The notes under the pieces are model-generated. The model saw only the letters and a list, made by a program, of their open reading frames with translations. It ran no database searches and was not told where the DNA came from. The translations under genes and the position numbers were made by a program. Shown here piece by piece: positions 45,462-55,292 of a DNA stretch of 64,000 nucleotides. Location: NCBI GenBank assembly GCA_963786155.1, contig CAWAXW010000006.1:1364001-1428000 (forward strand), read 5' to 3'. Each line of letters starts with the position of its first letter. The first letter of the stretch is position 1. The DNA is from CAWAXW01 sp963786155 (GTDB lineage Bacteria; Actinomycetota; CADDZG01; WHSQ01).

Positions 45462-45886
45462 GCGCCGAAGCAGACACCGACACCGAGCTGGTGCTCGGGG
45501 TCGATCACGTCAGCATCACCGCGCCCGAGGAGCTGTTGGAGGAGGTCGCGACCTGGTACCGGGACACGCTGCGGCTGCGCGAGATCGAGCGCCCGGAAGG
45601 CACGAAGCATGCAGGCGCGTGGTTCGAGGCGGGGGAGCAGGAGATCCATCTCATGCAGGATCCTCACAACCCCCCACGCCAGGCACACTTCGCCCTCGTG
45701 GTCGAGGACTACTCCTCGATGATCGAACGCCTTCGTGGGTTCGGGTGTCACATAGAACAAGCCGCCTCGATCCCGGGGCGACACCGTTTCTACACCCGCG
45801 ACCCCGCCGGTAACCGCATCGAGATCACGAGCTACGACGAGCCGCCGGCGGACGTGCGCTACGTGGAAGCCGTCGACCCAGAGTGA
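45458..45886 (+). CDS. VOC (glyoxalase/dioxygenase-fold) family protein
   Basis: 142 residues with the two beta-alpha-beta-beta-beta modules of the VOC superfamily: LGVDHVSITAPEELLEEVATWYRDTLRL, then GEQEIHLMQD, AHFALVVEDYSSMIERL and FYTRDPAGNRIEITSY. Candidate metal ligands are His in VDHV, His in AHFA and the final Glu in RIEI. The substrate is unknown. Its position between carA and carB is unusual and may be incidental or tie it to pyrimidine metabolism. TTG start overlaps the small basic gene. Confidence 0.8.
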   Translation: MSAEADTDTELVLGVDHVSITAPEELLEEVATWYRDTLRLREIERPEGTKHAGAWFEAGEQEIHLMQDPHNPPRQAHFALVVEDYSSMIERLRGFGCHIEQAASIPGRHRFYTRDPAGNRIEITSYDEPPADVRYVEAVDPE

Positions 45887-45896
45887 AGGCCGACTA

Positions 45897-48800
45897 GTGC
45901 CCGCTAGACGTGATCTCAAGTCGATCCTCGTGATCGGTTCTGGGCCGATCGTCATCGGTCAAGCGTGCGAGTTCGACTACTCCGGAGTTCAGGCCTGCAA
46001 GGTACTGAGAGGCGAGGGTTACCGAGTGATCCTCGTGAACTCGAATCCCGCCACGATCATGACGGACCCCGAGTTCGCCGACGCGACCTACGTCGAACCG
46101 ATCACGCCGGAGTTCGTGGCGAAGATCATCTCGAAAGAGCAGCCGGACGCCTGTCTTCCGACGCTCGGTGGCCAGACGGGATTGAACGTAGCCATGGAGC
46201 TGGCGCGCTCGGGCGTCCTCGAAGCCTCGGGGGTGGAGCTCATCGGGGCTACCCCGGAAACGATCAGGCGGGCCGAAGACCGCAAGCTCTTCAAGGAGAC
46301 GATGGCGGCTGCCGGACTCGATCTGCCGCGCTCGACCTTCGCCTACTCGATCGCCGAAGCCGAGAGGGCGGCCGAATCGATCGGCTATCCGGTCGTCATC
46401 CGTCCCTCCTACACGCTCGGCGGTGGAGGTTCCGGCTTGGTCGATGACGTCGCCGCGTTGCGCACCATCGTGAGCGAAGGTCTGCGCCTGTCGACCATCG
46501 GCGAGGTCCTCATCGAGGAATCGATCTATGGATGGAAAGAATTCGAGCTCGAGCTGATGCGCGATCGCAACGACAACGTCGTGGTGGTGTGCTCGATCGA
46601 GAACGTGGATCCCATGGGCATCCACACAGGCGACTCGGTAACGGTCGCTCCGGCCATGACCCTCACCGACGTCGAATACCAGGCGATGCGGGACGACGGG
46701 GCAGCGGTCATGCGCGCCATCGGCGTCGAGACGGGCGGATCGAACGTCCAGTTCGCCGTCGACCCCGCAAGCGGAAGGCGCGTCGTTATCGAGATGAATC
46801 CGCGCGTATCTCGCTCCTCGGCCCTCGCCTCGAAAGCCACGGGGTTCCCGATAGCCAAGATCGCGGCCAAGCTCGCTGTCGGGTTCACACTCGACGAGAT
46901 CCAGAACGACATCACCAAGAAGACGCCGGCCAGCTTCGAGCCGTCCATCGACTACGTCGTGGCGAAGATCCCCCGCTGGGCTTTCGAGAAGTTCCCGGGA
47001 GCCGATCGCCGGCTCACCACGAAGATGAAATCCGTCGGCGAGGTCATGGCTATCGGCCGAACCTTCGTCGAGGCCCTGCAGAAGGGATATCGGTCGCTCG
47101 AGTCCGGGCTCTCGGGTCTCGGCGGTCCCGGCTTCGATCTCCCTCCCGAGGAGTTGCGCGAACGCGTGACGATCCCGACCGAGGAAAGGCTTCACCTCGT
47201 CGAGAGGGCTCTGCATGGCGGGATGAGCGTCGAAGAAGTCGCCGGTCTGTCGCGGATCGACCCCTGGTTCGTGGATCAGATCGGCCGGGTGGCCGAAGCG
47301 CGCGCGGAGCTCGAGTCGTCCGGGGCTCTCGACCCTGAGTCGCTGCGCGAGGCGAAGAGGCTCGGGTTCTCGGATGCGCAGCTCGGCGAGATCACCGGCA
47401 CCGATCCTCTCGCCGTCAGGGCTCGGCGGATCGAGCTCGGGGTCGTGCCCACGTACAAGACGGTCGACACCTGTGCGGCCGAGTTCGACGCGTCGACTCC
47501 CTACTACTACTCGACCTACGAGGACGAAGACGAGGTTGCCGAGTCGGAGCGATCGAAGATCGTGGTGTTGGGCTCCGGTCCGAATCGGATCGGTCAGGGG
47601 ATCGAGTTCGACTACTGCTGCGTCCATGCGGCGTTCGCACTCTCCGAGGCGGGCTACGAAACGATCATGGTCAATTGCAACCCCGAGACTGTGTCCACCG
47701 ACTACGACACCTCGGATCGCTTGTACTTCGAGCCACTCACGTTCGAGGACGTGATGAATGTCGTCGATCGGGAACGTCCCTTGGGTGTCTTCGTCCAGCT
47801 CGGCGGCCAGACGCCGCTGCGCCTCGCCCGTGCCCTGGAGAGAGCCGGCGTGACGATCCTCGGAACATCTCCCGACGCGATCGACCGGGCCGAGGACCGC
47901 GAACGTTTCGGCGCCCTGCTCGCCGATCTATCCCTCCCGCATCCTCCGAATGGGCTCGCTCGATCGACTGAGGAAGCACGCGCCATCGCAGCGACGATCG
48001 GATACCCGGTTCTCGTGCGGCCCTCTTACGTGCTGGGGGGCCGCGCGATGGAGATCGTCTACGAGGAGTCCACGCTCGAGCGTTACATGGCAACCGCGGC
48101 CCAAGTGAGCCCCGAGCACCCCGTCCTCGTGGACCGTTTCCTCGAAGGCGCGATAGAGGTCGATTGCGATGCGATCTTCGACGGACGCGACCTGTACGTG
48201 GGCGGCGTCCTGGAGCACATCGAGGAAGCCGGTATCCACTCGGGTGACTCGGCCTGCGTCGATCCCTCCGTTCTCGTTGGGCGACGACCAGATCCAAAGC
48301 GTGCTCTCCATGACCGACGCGCTTGCCCGAGCCCTCGACGTCCGAGGCTTGATCAACATCCAGTTCGCGGTGAAGGACGAACAGGTCTTCGTGCTCGAAG
48401 CCAACCCCCGGGCGTCGCGGACCGTTCCTTTCATCTCGAAAGCAACGGGCGTGCCTCTCGCGAAGGTTGCCGCGCGCGTGATGGCCGGCCAAATGCTCTC
48501 GGAGCTTCGGGAGGCAGGGCTCGTCCCTCGACGCTCCGTCGGACACGAAGGCATCGATCACATCGCAGTAAAGGAAGCCGTCATGCCTTTCGAGCGGTTC
48601 CCGGGAGTCGACATCCTGCTCGGCCCCGAGATGCGTTCAACCGGAGAGGTCATGGGCATCGACGCCGACCTTCGGCCTCGCCTTCGCCAAAGCCGAAGGC
48701 GGTGGCGGCGTGAAGCTGCCGACGAAGGGAACCGTCTTCATCTCGGTCGCCAATCGGGACAAGCGGGCAGTGATCTTCCCGGCGAAGCGTCTAGTGGACC

Positions 48801-49144
48801 TCGGCTTCCAACTCGTTGCCACCGAAGGCACGGCACGCGTCTTGCGCCGCGCCGGCGTCGCGGTCGAGGTCGTTCCGAAGGTCTCGGCTGCGAATCCCGA
48901 CAACGTCCCCACGATCGTGGATCGGATCGCGTCGGGTGACCTCGAGCTTGTGTTCAACACGCCGTTCGGTCGCGGCGCACGCACCGATGGCTACTACATC
49001 CGTACTGCCTCGATCGAGGCCGGCGTCCCGTGCATCACCACCATGGCCGGCATGGCTGCCGCGGTGCAGGCGATCGAATCCATGCTCGCGGGTGCGTTCG
49101 ACGTCCGGTCGATCCAGAGCTACCTCGCCGAGGTCAGCGACTAG
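45897..49144 (+). CDS. carB: Carbamoyl-phosphate synthase large subunit (two frame breaks)
   Basis: Makes carbamoyl phosphate from bicarbonate, ammonia and two ATP. It has two homologous halves: KSILVIGSGPIVIGQACEFDYSG, PTLGGQTGLNVAMEL and the ATP-grasp with EMNPRVSRSSALASKATGFPIAK, then VVLGSGPNRIGQGIEFDYCCVHA and the second ATP-grasp. The C-terminal MGS-like allosteric domain is at 48710-49141 (GTVFISVANRDKRA). Breaks: an extra G at 48261 (SACV|IPPFSLGDDQ) and an extra C at ~48669 (IDAD|FGLAFAKAE). GTG 45897 start; stop TAG 49142-49144 overlaps the pyrK GTG. Confidence 0.94.
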
Positions 49145-50085
49145 TGCTGGTAACCACCGGCGAGGTCCTTTCGCACAAGAAGTACGGCGAGCACTACCAC
49201 TCGCTCACGATAGTCACCCCCGACATCGGCGAGAGGGTGAAGCCGGGACAGTTCGTGAACATCTCGTGCGGCGACGACCGCAGCTACATCCTCAGGCGCC
49301 CGTTCTCGGTCTACCGCGTACACAAACGCGGAGGCTGGGCTTCGACGGTGGAGATCGTGTTCGACATCCGCGGCCCCGGTACCGCCTATCTCGCGTCCCT
49401 CAGAGCCCACCATTCGATAGACGTGATCGGACCGCTCGGGCGGGGCTTCGCGATGCCCAACCGGAGGGCTCACTGCCTGCTGGTTGGAGGAGGTATCGGA
49501 GCTGCTCCATTGTTCTTCCTTGCGGATGAGCTGCGCAACGAGGGACACAGGGTCGACGTGATCCTCGGCGCTCGCAGCGCGGCACATCTGCTCAATCACA
49601 TCGAAGCTCGCCGTGTTGCCTCTACTTGCCGTATCGCGACCGAAGATGGTTCCCAGGGGGACCGCGGAAGGGTCACGGACGTCCTCGTGGACACGATCGA
49701 GCGGTGCGAGAGCGAGGTCGTTTACACCTGCGGTCCCCACGGCATGCTTGCCGCGATATCGGCCATGTGCGTCGACCGGGATCTGCCCGTGCAGACCGCG
49801 GTCGAAGAGTTGATGGCGTGTGGCTACGGTGTCTGCATGACATGTGTGATGCCCTTGAGAGTCCCATCCGACAAGGCGATAACGCGTCCCGACGAACCAG
49901 AGGACGAGATCGTGTACGCCCGCTCTTGCACGGAGGGCCCGGTGTTCAACGGCGCCAACGTCGTGTGGAACGGAGCCCGCGCCAGCGTTGCTACCGATCA
50001 AGGAGAATTGTCGCCCGCCGGCGTACCCACCCGGCAAGTGGAACTGTTCGACACCGAGGAAGAGCATGCTCCGCCCGGGAACTGA
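49144..50085 (+). CDS. pyrK: Dihydroorotate dehydrogenase electron-transfer subunit
   Basis: Passes electrons from PyrD to NAD via FAD and a 2Fe-2S cluster. The FAD domain has YILRRPFSVYRV, the NAD domain LLVGGGIGAAPLFFLADEL (~residue 110) and VVYTCGPHGMLAAI. The cluster Cys are in ELMACGYGVCMTCVMPL (Cys ~237, 242, 245) plus a later YARSCTEGPVF. GTG 49144 overlaps carB. Presence of PyrK makes the partner a class 1B enzyme. Confidence 0.93.
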   Translation: MLVTTGEVLSHKKYGEHYHSLTIVTPDIGERVKPGQFVNISCGDDRSYILRRPFSVYRVHKRGGWASTVEIVFDIRGPGTAYLASLRAHHSIDVIGPLGRGFAMPNRRAHCLLVGGGIGAAPLFFLADELRNEGHRVDVILGARSAAHLLNHIEARRVASTCRIATEDGSQGDRGRVTDVLVDTIERCESEVVYTCGPHGMLAAISAMCVDRDLPVQTAVEELMACGYGVCMTCVMPLRVPSDKAITRPDEPEDEIVYARSCTEGPVFNGANVVWNGARASVATDQGELSPAGVPTRQVELFDTEEEHAPPGN

Positions 50086-51029
50086 GGAACCGCCGCCGCC
50101 CGTAGTCGACCTCAGCGTGAAGCTGGGGAAGCTGGAGCTTGCCACCCCGGTTCTCGCGGCGTCGGGCACTTTCGGAGCCGGGCGCGAGGCATCGGCCTTC
50201 GTCGAGCTGTCCGAGCTCGGCGGGATCATCGTCAAGTCCATGACGCTCCAGCCGTGGAAGGGGAAATCCACACCTCGGATGTGCGAGACGCCGTCCGGGA
50301 TGCTCAATGCGATCGGGATCCAGAACAAGGGCGTCGACCACTTCGTCGCAGAGGACCTCCCCTGGCTCGTCAAGAAAGGCGCGACCGTGGTCGCGTCCAT
50401 CGCGGGGAACACGGTCGAGGAGTTCGTACGGGTCGCCGACAAGATCCGGCTTGGGGGCCGCGGCGTTGCCGCGGTCGAGGTCAACATCTCCTGCCCGAAC
50501 CTCGAGGACCGCAACAACATGTTCGCTCACTCTGTCGAGTCGACCGCTGCGGTCGTGTCCGGTGTACGCGGACGCGATCAAGCGGATCCCCCTGTTCCCC
50601 AAACTGTCTCCGAACGTCACATCACTAACCGCGATCGCGGACGCCGCTCTCGAGGCAGGGGCGGACGGGCTCTCCCTGGTCAACACCGTGTTCGGGATGT
50701 CGATCGACGTGGAAACGCGCCGCCCGAAGCTGGCCGGGACCATCGGGGGCCTCTCCGGGCCCGCGATCCGCCCGATCGCGGTGCGCGCGATCCACGAGAT
50801 CCATAGCGCTTATCCGCACGTGCCGATCATCGGACAGGGAGGAGTCGGCTCGGCGCAGGACGCGCTCGAGTTGATCCTCGCAGGCGCCAGCGCGGTCGCT
50901 GTCGGCACGGCTAACTTCATCGATCCGCTGTCCACCGTTGAGGTCACGGCGGGCATCGCCGAATACATGAGCCGCCACGGCATCGTGAGTGTGTCCGAGC
51001 TCGTGGGAGCGGTGAAGCTCGAAGGGTGA
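50066..51029 (+). CDS. pyrD: Dihydroorotate dehydrogenase, class 1B catalytic subunit (one frame break)
   Basis: FMN enzyme oxidising dihydroorotate to orotate. It has LATPVLAASGTFGAGREAS (~residue 27), NAIGIQNKGVDHF, VEVNISCPNLE (active-site Cys, ~140), FPKLSPNVT, GLSLVNTVFGM and IIGQGGVGSAQDALELILAGASAV. An extra G at ~50561 breaks the frame (VVS|VYADAIKRIPLF). ATG 50066 lies within the last codons of pyrK; the stop overlaps the pyrE GTG. Confidence 0.92.
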
Positions 51030-51607
51030 ACCCAAACGAGTTGATCGGAGTTCTTGAGGAGCGCGGGGCCCTTCTGCGCGGCCACTTCGCACTGTCCTCG
51101 GGGCGGCATTCCGACGCTTTCGTTCAGAAATTCCGCGTCCTCGAAGACCCCAGATTGACCCAACGCTTCGGCGAGGCCATCTCGCGCAGCTTCGCCGACT
51201 CGTTCGACGTCGTGGCGAGCCCGGCCATAGGAGCGATCGTGCTGGGGTTCGCGACCGCGCTGGCTGCCGACGCACGCGTCGTGTTCGCGGAACGTGTGGA
51301 CGGGCACCTCGAGTTCCGGCGGGGCTTCCAACTGGGCTCACGCGAGAGAACGCTCGTTGTCGAGGACGTTGTCACGACGGGTGGGTCGGCCGCCGAAGTC
51401 GTCAAACTCGTGCGCGCCGCGGGCGCGACCCCCGTGGGGATCGGGGCTTTGATCGATCGCAGTGATCGCGCGCGTATCCCCGACCTCGGTGCACCTCTCA
51501 GGGCTCTGCTGCGCCTCGAGACCAACTCGTGGGCCCCGGACGAGTGTCCTTTGTGCGCCACCGCCGAGCCGCTCACCGATCCGGGCAGCCGCAGGCTCAG
51601 TCGCTAG
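51026..51607 (+). CDS. pyrE: Orotate phosphoribosyltransferase
   Basis: Converts orotate + PRPP to OMP. LRGHFALSSGRHSDAFVQKFRVL (~20), VVASPAIGAIVLGFATAL and the PRPP motif TLVVEDVVTTGGSAAEVV (~112) are diagnostic. 193 residues with a Cys-containing tail (CPLCATAEPL), seen in the type 1/thermophile-like PyrE group. It directly follows pyrD; pyrF, which many operons carry here, is not in the window. Confidence 0.92.
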   Translation: MNPNELIGVLEERGALLRGHFALSSGRHSDAFVQKFRVLEDPRLTQRFGEAISRSFADSFDVVASPAIGAIVLGFATALAADARVVFAERVDGHLEFRRGFQLGSRERTLVVEDVVTTGGSAAEVVKLVRAAGATPVGIGALIDRSDRARIPDLGAPLRALLRLETNSWAPDECPLCATAEPLTDPGSRRLSR

Positions 51608-51613
51608 ATTGCC

Positions 51614-51619
51614 TATACT
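51614..51619 (+). promoter_or_regulatory. Putative -10 box (TATACT) for the mihF operon
   Basis: TATACT lies 40 bp before the mihF GTG in the 51-bp gap after pyrE; a start near 51626 would give a ~33-base leader with an AGAGAGGATC ribosome site. The -35 region is weak. Confidence 0.45.
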
Positions 51620-51658
51620 CCCTGCTTCTAACCCCCTGCAGACAGAGAGGATCCTCTA

Positions 51659-51976
51659 GTGCCTCTGCCACCGCCTTTGACCGAAGAGCAGCGCCGCCAG
51701 GCCCTCCAGAAGGCGGCGATCGCTCGGCGCAAGAGGGCGGAGCTCAAGGAAGAGCTGAAGAGCAATCGGATCACCCTGAAGGATCTCCTCGGGCGCACCG
51801 ACGACGACATCGTCGGCAAGATGAAGGTTTCCACCGTCCTCGAATCGCTACCGGGCGTGGGGCGGGTGCGAGCCCGCAAGATGATGGAGCGCCTCGACAT
51901 CTCGGAGTCACGCCGGATGAGAGGCCTCGGCGCGAAGCAGAAGGAGGCCCTGCTCGGCGAGCTCGCGAACCGCTGA
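51659..51976 (+). CDS. mihF: Actinobacterial integration host factor (mIHF)
   Basis: Small DNA-bending nucleoid protein specific to actinobacteria. 105 residues: LTEEQRRQALQKAAIARRKRAELKEELK (long N-terminal helix), then the helix-two-turn-helix core TVLESLPGVGRVRARKMMERLDISESRRMRGLG. A lineage marker for the window. GTG 51659 start; gmk begins right after the stop. Confidence 0.95.
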   Translation: MPLPPPLTEEQRRQALQKAAIARRKRAELKEELKSNRITLKDLLGRTDDDIVGKMKVSTVLESLPGVGRVRARKMMERLDISESRRMRGLGAKQKEALLGELANR

Positions 51977-52543
51977 GTGGGTCAACAAGGCGGCAGGCTC
52001 TTCGTGATGTCCGGCCCCTCCGGGGCCGGCAAAGGCACGCTCGTGAAGGAGCTCATCAAGAGATATCGCGACCTCTCCCTCTCCATCTCCGCGACGACGA
52101 GGCCCGCCCGCGCAGGCGAACGTGCGGGCATCGATTACCACTTCATCCCGGTCGATCGATTCATCGGGATGCGCGACCGGGGTGAGTTCCTCGAGTCGGC
52201 CGAGGTCCACGGCTACCATTACGGCACCCCGCGGGCCCCGATCGAGCAGGCACTGACGGCCGGCCGTGACGTCCTACTCGAGCTCGACATACAAGGAGCG
52301 CTGGCCGTTAAGAGGACCCACCCAGGGGCGGTGCTCGTCTTCATAGAGCCCCCCTCCTTCGAGGAGCTGAAGGTGAGGCTTCGGAACAGGGGCACCGACG
52401 ACCTCGAGACCATCTCGAAGCGGGTTACCGCCGCCTACGACGAGGTCAAGATGAAGGGGGAGTACGACCACATCGTGGTCAACGACGACCTCGGTCGGGC
52501 CGTGGACGAGTTGGTCCGTATACTGGAACTCAGCGATTCCTAA
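51977..52543 (+). CDS. gmk: Guanylate kinase
   Basis: Phosphorylates GMP to GDP. P-loop FVMSGPSGAGKGTLVKEL (~residue 9), SISATTRPARAGERAGIDYHF (GMP site, ~38), GEFLESAEVHGYHYGTP and LELDIQGALAVK. 188 residues. GTG 51977 immediately follows the mihF stop. Confidence 0.95.
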   Translation: MGQQGGRLFVMSGPSGAGKGTLVKELIKRYRDLSLSISATTRPARAGERAGIDYHFIPVDRFIGMRDRGEFLESAEVHGYHYGTPRAPIEQALTAGRDVLLELDIQGALAVKRTHPGAVLVFIEPPSFEELKVRLRNRGTDDLETISKRVTAAYDEVKMKGEYDHIVVNDDLGRAVDELVRILELSDS

Positions 52544-52593
52544 ATCTCGCGTGCTTAAATCTTATGTAAACCCCATGGAAAGGTTGTGAGTAA

Positions 52594-52842
52594 GTGATCG
52601 AGCCCAAGATCGAGAACCTGCTGGAGGACGTCGATTCCAAGTACACGCTCGTGATCCTCTCCGCCAAGCGGAGCCGGCAGATCAACAGCTACTTCAGCCA
52701 GCTCGGCGAGGGCGTGGCCGAGTACACCGCGCCTCAGGTCCCGATGGCGGCCGACCGGGCCCCCAAGTCGCTGTCCATAGCGCTGGAGGAGATCGCCGAC
52801 GGAACGGTCTCCTACGAACGCACCACCGACGGCATCAAATAG
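52594..52842 (+). CDS. rpoZ: RNA polymerase omega subunit
   Basis: Small RNA polymerase assembly subunit. 82 residues with LLEDVDSKYTLVILSAKRSRQIN (~residue 9) and a C-terminal PKSLSIALEEIADGTVSYE, both typical of omega. GTG start with GAAAGGTTGTGAG upstream. The 50-bp gap before it is notably AT-rich (52545-52575) and may hold a promoter. Confidence 0.93.
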   Translation: MIEPKIENLLEDVDSKYTLVILSAKRSRQINSYFSQLGEGVAEYTAPQVPMAADRAPKSLSIALEEIADGTVSYERTTDGIK

Positions 52843-52852
52843 GAGAGATCTC

Positions 52853-54070
52853 GTGTCCCCCATCCAGGGCCGGCGCATCGTCCTGTGTGTCACTGGGGGC
52901 ATAGCCGCTTACAAGGTCGTCGAGGTCGCCCGCGCCCTGACCCTCGAGGGGGCGGACGTCCAGGTCGTCATGACCCCTTCGGCCGAGCGCTTCGTGGGGC
53001 GTCAGACGTTCGCCGGCATCACGGGACGGGCCGTTCAGACCGAGCTGTTCGGGGAGGGCCCCCACGCTCCGCATGTCGAGCTTGCCCGGGGGGCCGACCT
53101 GTTCTTGATCGCCCCTGCGACGGCTAACTCCCTCGCGAAGCTGGCTCTGGGCGTGGCCGACGACCTCATGTCGGCAACGGCCCTGATGGCTCGTTGCCCG
53201 ACCCTGGTGGCGCCGGCCATGCACACCGAGATGTGGGATCACCCCGCGACCTTCGAGAACGTTCGCACGCTCGAGGCCCGTGGTGTGCATTTCGTCGGCC
53301 CCGAGGTCGGCGCGCTCATGTCGGGCGACACCGGGCCCGGCCGGATGGCCGAGCCTGCTGCGATCGTCGCCGCTGCGCACGACCTGCTGGCCTCGTCGGA
53401 GCAGCTCGCCGGCGTACGCGTGATCGTCACCGCCGGTGGCACCCAGGAACCGATCGATCCGGTGCGCTTCATCGGGAACCGCTCCTCTGGGTTGATGGGG
53501 TTCTCGATCGCGGCTTCGGCCGCGCGCCGGGGGGCGAAGGTGACGCTCGTCGCCGGGCCCCATCAGTTGATCGAGCCCGTGGCTGTGGAGACGATCTCGG
53601 TCCGCACCGCCGCCGAGATGCGCGACGCGGTCGTCGCGATAGCGGGCGACGCCGACGTGATCGTCAAGGCTGCCGCCGTGGCCGACTTCCAACCGGACCA
53701 GCACGCGGACCATAAGTTGAAGAAGGCCCAGGGTCCCCCCGAGGTGCACCTCATCCCGACGGTCGACATCCTTGCGGAGCTGGGCCACGATCCGTCGCTT
53801 CGCAAGCCCGGCGGCTTGCTCGTCGGCTTCGCGGCCGAAACCGAGCCTGACCCCGACAAGCTGGCCGAGCTAGCCCTCGAGAAGCTGGCCTCCAAGGGCG
53901 CCGACATGATCGTGGCGAACGACGTATCGAGCCCCGACTCCGGGTTCCATGTGCCAACGAACCGGGCCGTGATCGCGACCCGCGACGAGGTCGTGGACGT
54001 GGGACTGGTGACGAAATCGGCGCTGGCCGAAGCCCTGATCGACCGCATCGCCGAGCTCCGGGCTGGATAA
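52853..54070 (+). CDS. coaBC: Phosphopantothenoylcysteine decarboxylase / phosphopantothenate-cysteine ligase
   Basis: Two consecutive steps of coenzyme A synthesis. The N-terminal flavoprotein domain has VLCVTGGIAAYKVVEVARAL, the catalytic APHVELARGADLFLIAPATANSLAKLALG (~65) and APAMHTEMW. The C-terminal ligase domain has VIVTAGGTQEPIDPVRFIGNRSSGLMG (~190) and KAAAVADFQPDQHADHKLKK. 405 residues, normal. GTG 52853. Confidence 0.95.
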   Translation: MSPIQGRRIVLCVTGGIAAYKVVEVARALTLEGADVQVVMTPSAERFVGRQTFAGITGRAVQTELFGEGPHAPHVELARGADLFLIAPATANSLAKLALGVADDLMSATALMARCPTLVAPAMHTEMWDHPATFENVRTLEARGVHFVGPEVGALMSGDTGPGRMAEPAAIVAAAHDLLASSEQLAGVRVIVTAGGTQEPIDPVRFIGNRSSGLMGFSIAASAARRGAKVTLVAGPHQLIEPVAVETISVRTAAEMRDAVVAIAGDADVIVKAAAVADFQPDQHADHKLKKAQGPPEVHLIPTVDILAELGHDPSLRKPGGLLVGFAAETEPDPDKLAELALEKLASKGADMIVANDVSSPDSGFHVPTNRAVIATRDEVVDVGLVTKSALAEALIDRIAELRAG

Positions 54071-54079
54071 CCAGGGCAT

Positions 54080-54085
54080 TAGGAT
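54080..54085 (+). promoter_or_regulatory. Putative -10 box (TAGGAT) of a leaderless metK promoter
   Basis: TTAGGAT, six bases, then ATG 54092: identical hexamer and spacing to hisS. No ribosome site is present between the box and the ATG, supporting a leaderless transcript. Confidence 0.45.
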
Positions 54086-54091
54086 GCGCCG

Positions 54092-55292
54092 ATGCCGGCC
54101 AACGCACTGAGGCTCTTCACGTCTGAATCGGTCACGGAAGGGCACCCGGACAAGCTCGCGGATCGAGATCTCCGATGCCGTCCTGGACGAGATCCTGGCC
54201 GACGACCCGTTCGGGCGGGTCGCTTGCGAGACATTGGTCACCACCGGGTGGGTGGTGGTCGCCGGCGAGATCTCGACCTCGACGTATATCGACATACCGG
54301 CCGTCGTCCGCCGAACGGTCACCGACGTCGGCTACACGAGCTCCCGGATCGGATTCGACGGCGCAACATGTGGAGTGACCGTGGCGATCCAGGAACAGAG
54401 CCCCGACATCGATGCAGGTGTGAGCGAATCGCTCGAATCCCGGACGGGGGAAGACGACGACGACGAGATAGACAGCCAGGGGGCCGGAGACCAGGGCATG
54501 ATGTTCGGCTTCGCATGCAGCGAGAACGAAGACCTCATGCCCATGCCGATCTGGCTCGCGCACCGGCTGGCGCAGAGACTCACCGAAGCCCGCAAAGCCG
54601 GGCTTCTTCCATATCTGCGCCCGGATGGGAAGACCCAGGTGACGATCGGCTACGACGGCTATAAACCCGTGAGCCTGGAAACGATCGTCGTATCCGCGCA
54701 GCACCAGCCGAACGTCGATATCGAAACGTTGTTGCGGCCGGATCTGATGCAGCACGTCATTGAGCCCTTGCTGCCGCCGGAGCTCGACACGGACAACCTG
54801 CGAGTCCTCGTGAACCCAACGGGCATCTTCGAGGTCGGTGGACCGCGCGCCGACACGGGTCTAACCGGACGGAAGATCATCATCGACACCTACGGCGGCA
54901 TGGCCAGGCACGGCGGGGGAGCTTTCTCGGGAAAGGACCCCACCAAGGTCGACCGATCGGCTGCGTATGCGATGCGCAACGTGGCCAAGAACGTCGTCGC
55001 GGCCGGCTTGGCCGAACGCTTCGAGATCCAGGTCGCGTACGCGATCGGCGTGGCCCATCCTCTGTCGATCTCGATCGACACGTTCGGAACCGAGCAGGTC
55101 GCGCCGGAGAAGATCCAAGCCGGGATAAAGGAGGTCTTCGACCTTCGTCCGGCTGCGATCATCCGCGATCTCAATCTCCGTCGCCCCATCTACCAGAACA
55201 CCGCGGCCTACGGACACTTCGGGCGCTCGGACAAGGACTTCACCTGGGAGCGCACAGACCGCGCCGATGACCTCCGGCGCGCCTGCAGCTAA
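54092..55292 (+). CDS. metK: S-adenosylmethionine synthetase (one frame break)
   Basis: Makes SAM from methionine and ATP. LFTSESVTEGHPDKLAD (~6, ATP and metal site), GAGDQGMMFGFACSE (~130), DGKTQVTI, RVLVNPTGIFEVGGPRADTGLTGRKIIIDTYGG (~230) and GGGAFSGKDPTKVDRSAAY are all present. An extra C at 54164 breaks the frame; repaired text reads KLADEISDAVLDEIL. The 3' end overlaps the priA start by 26 bp. Confidence 0.94.
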
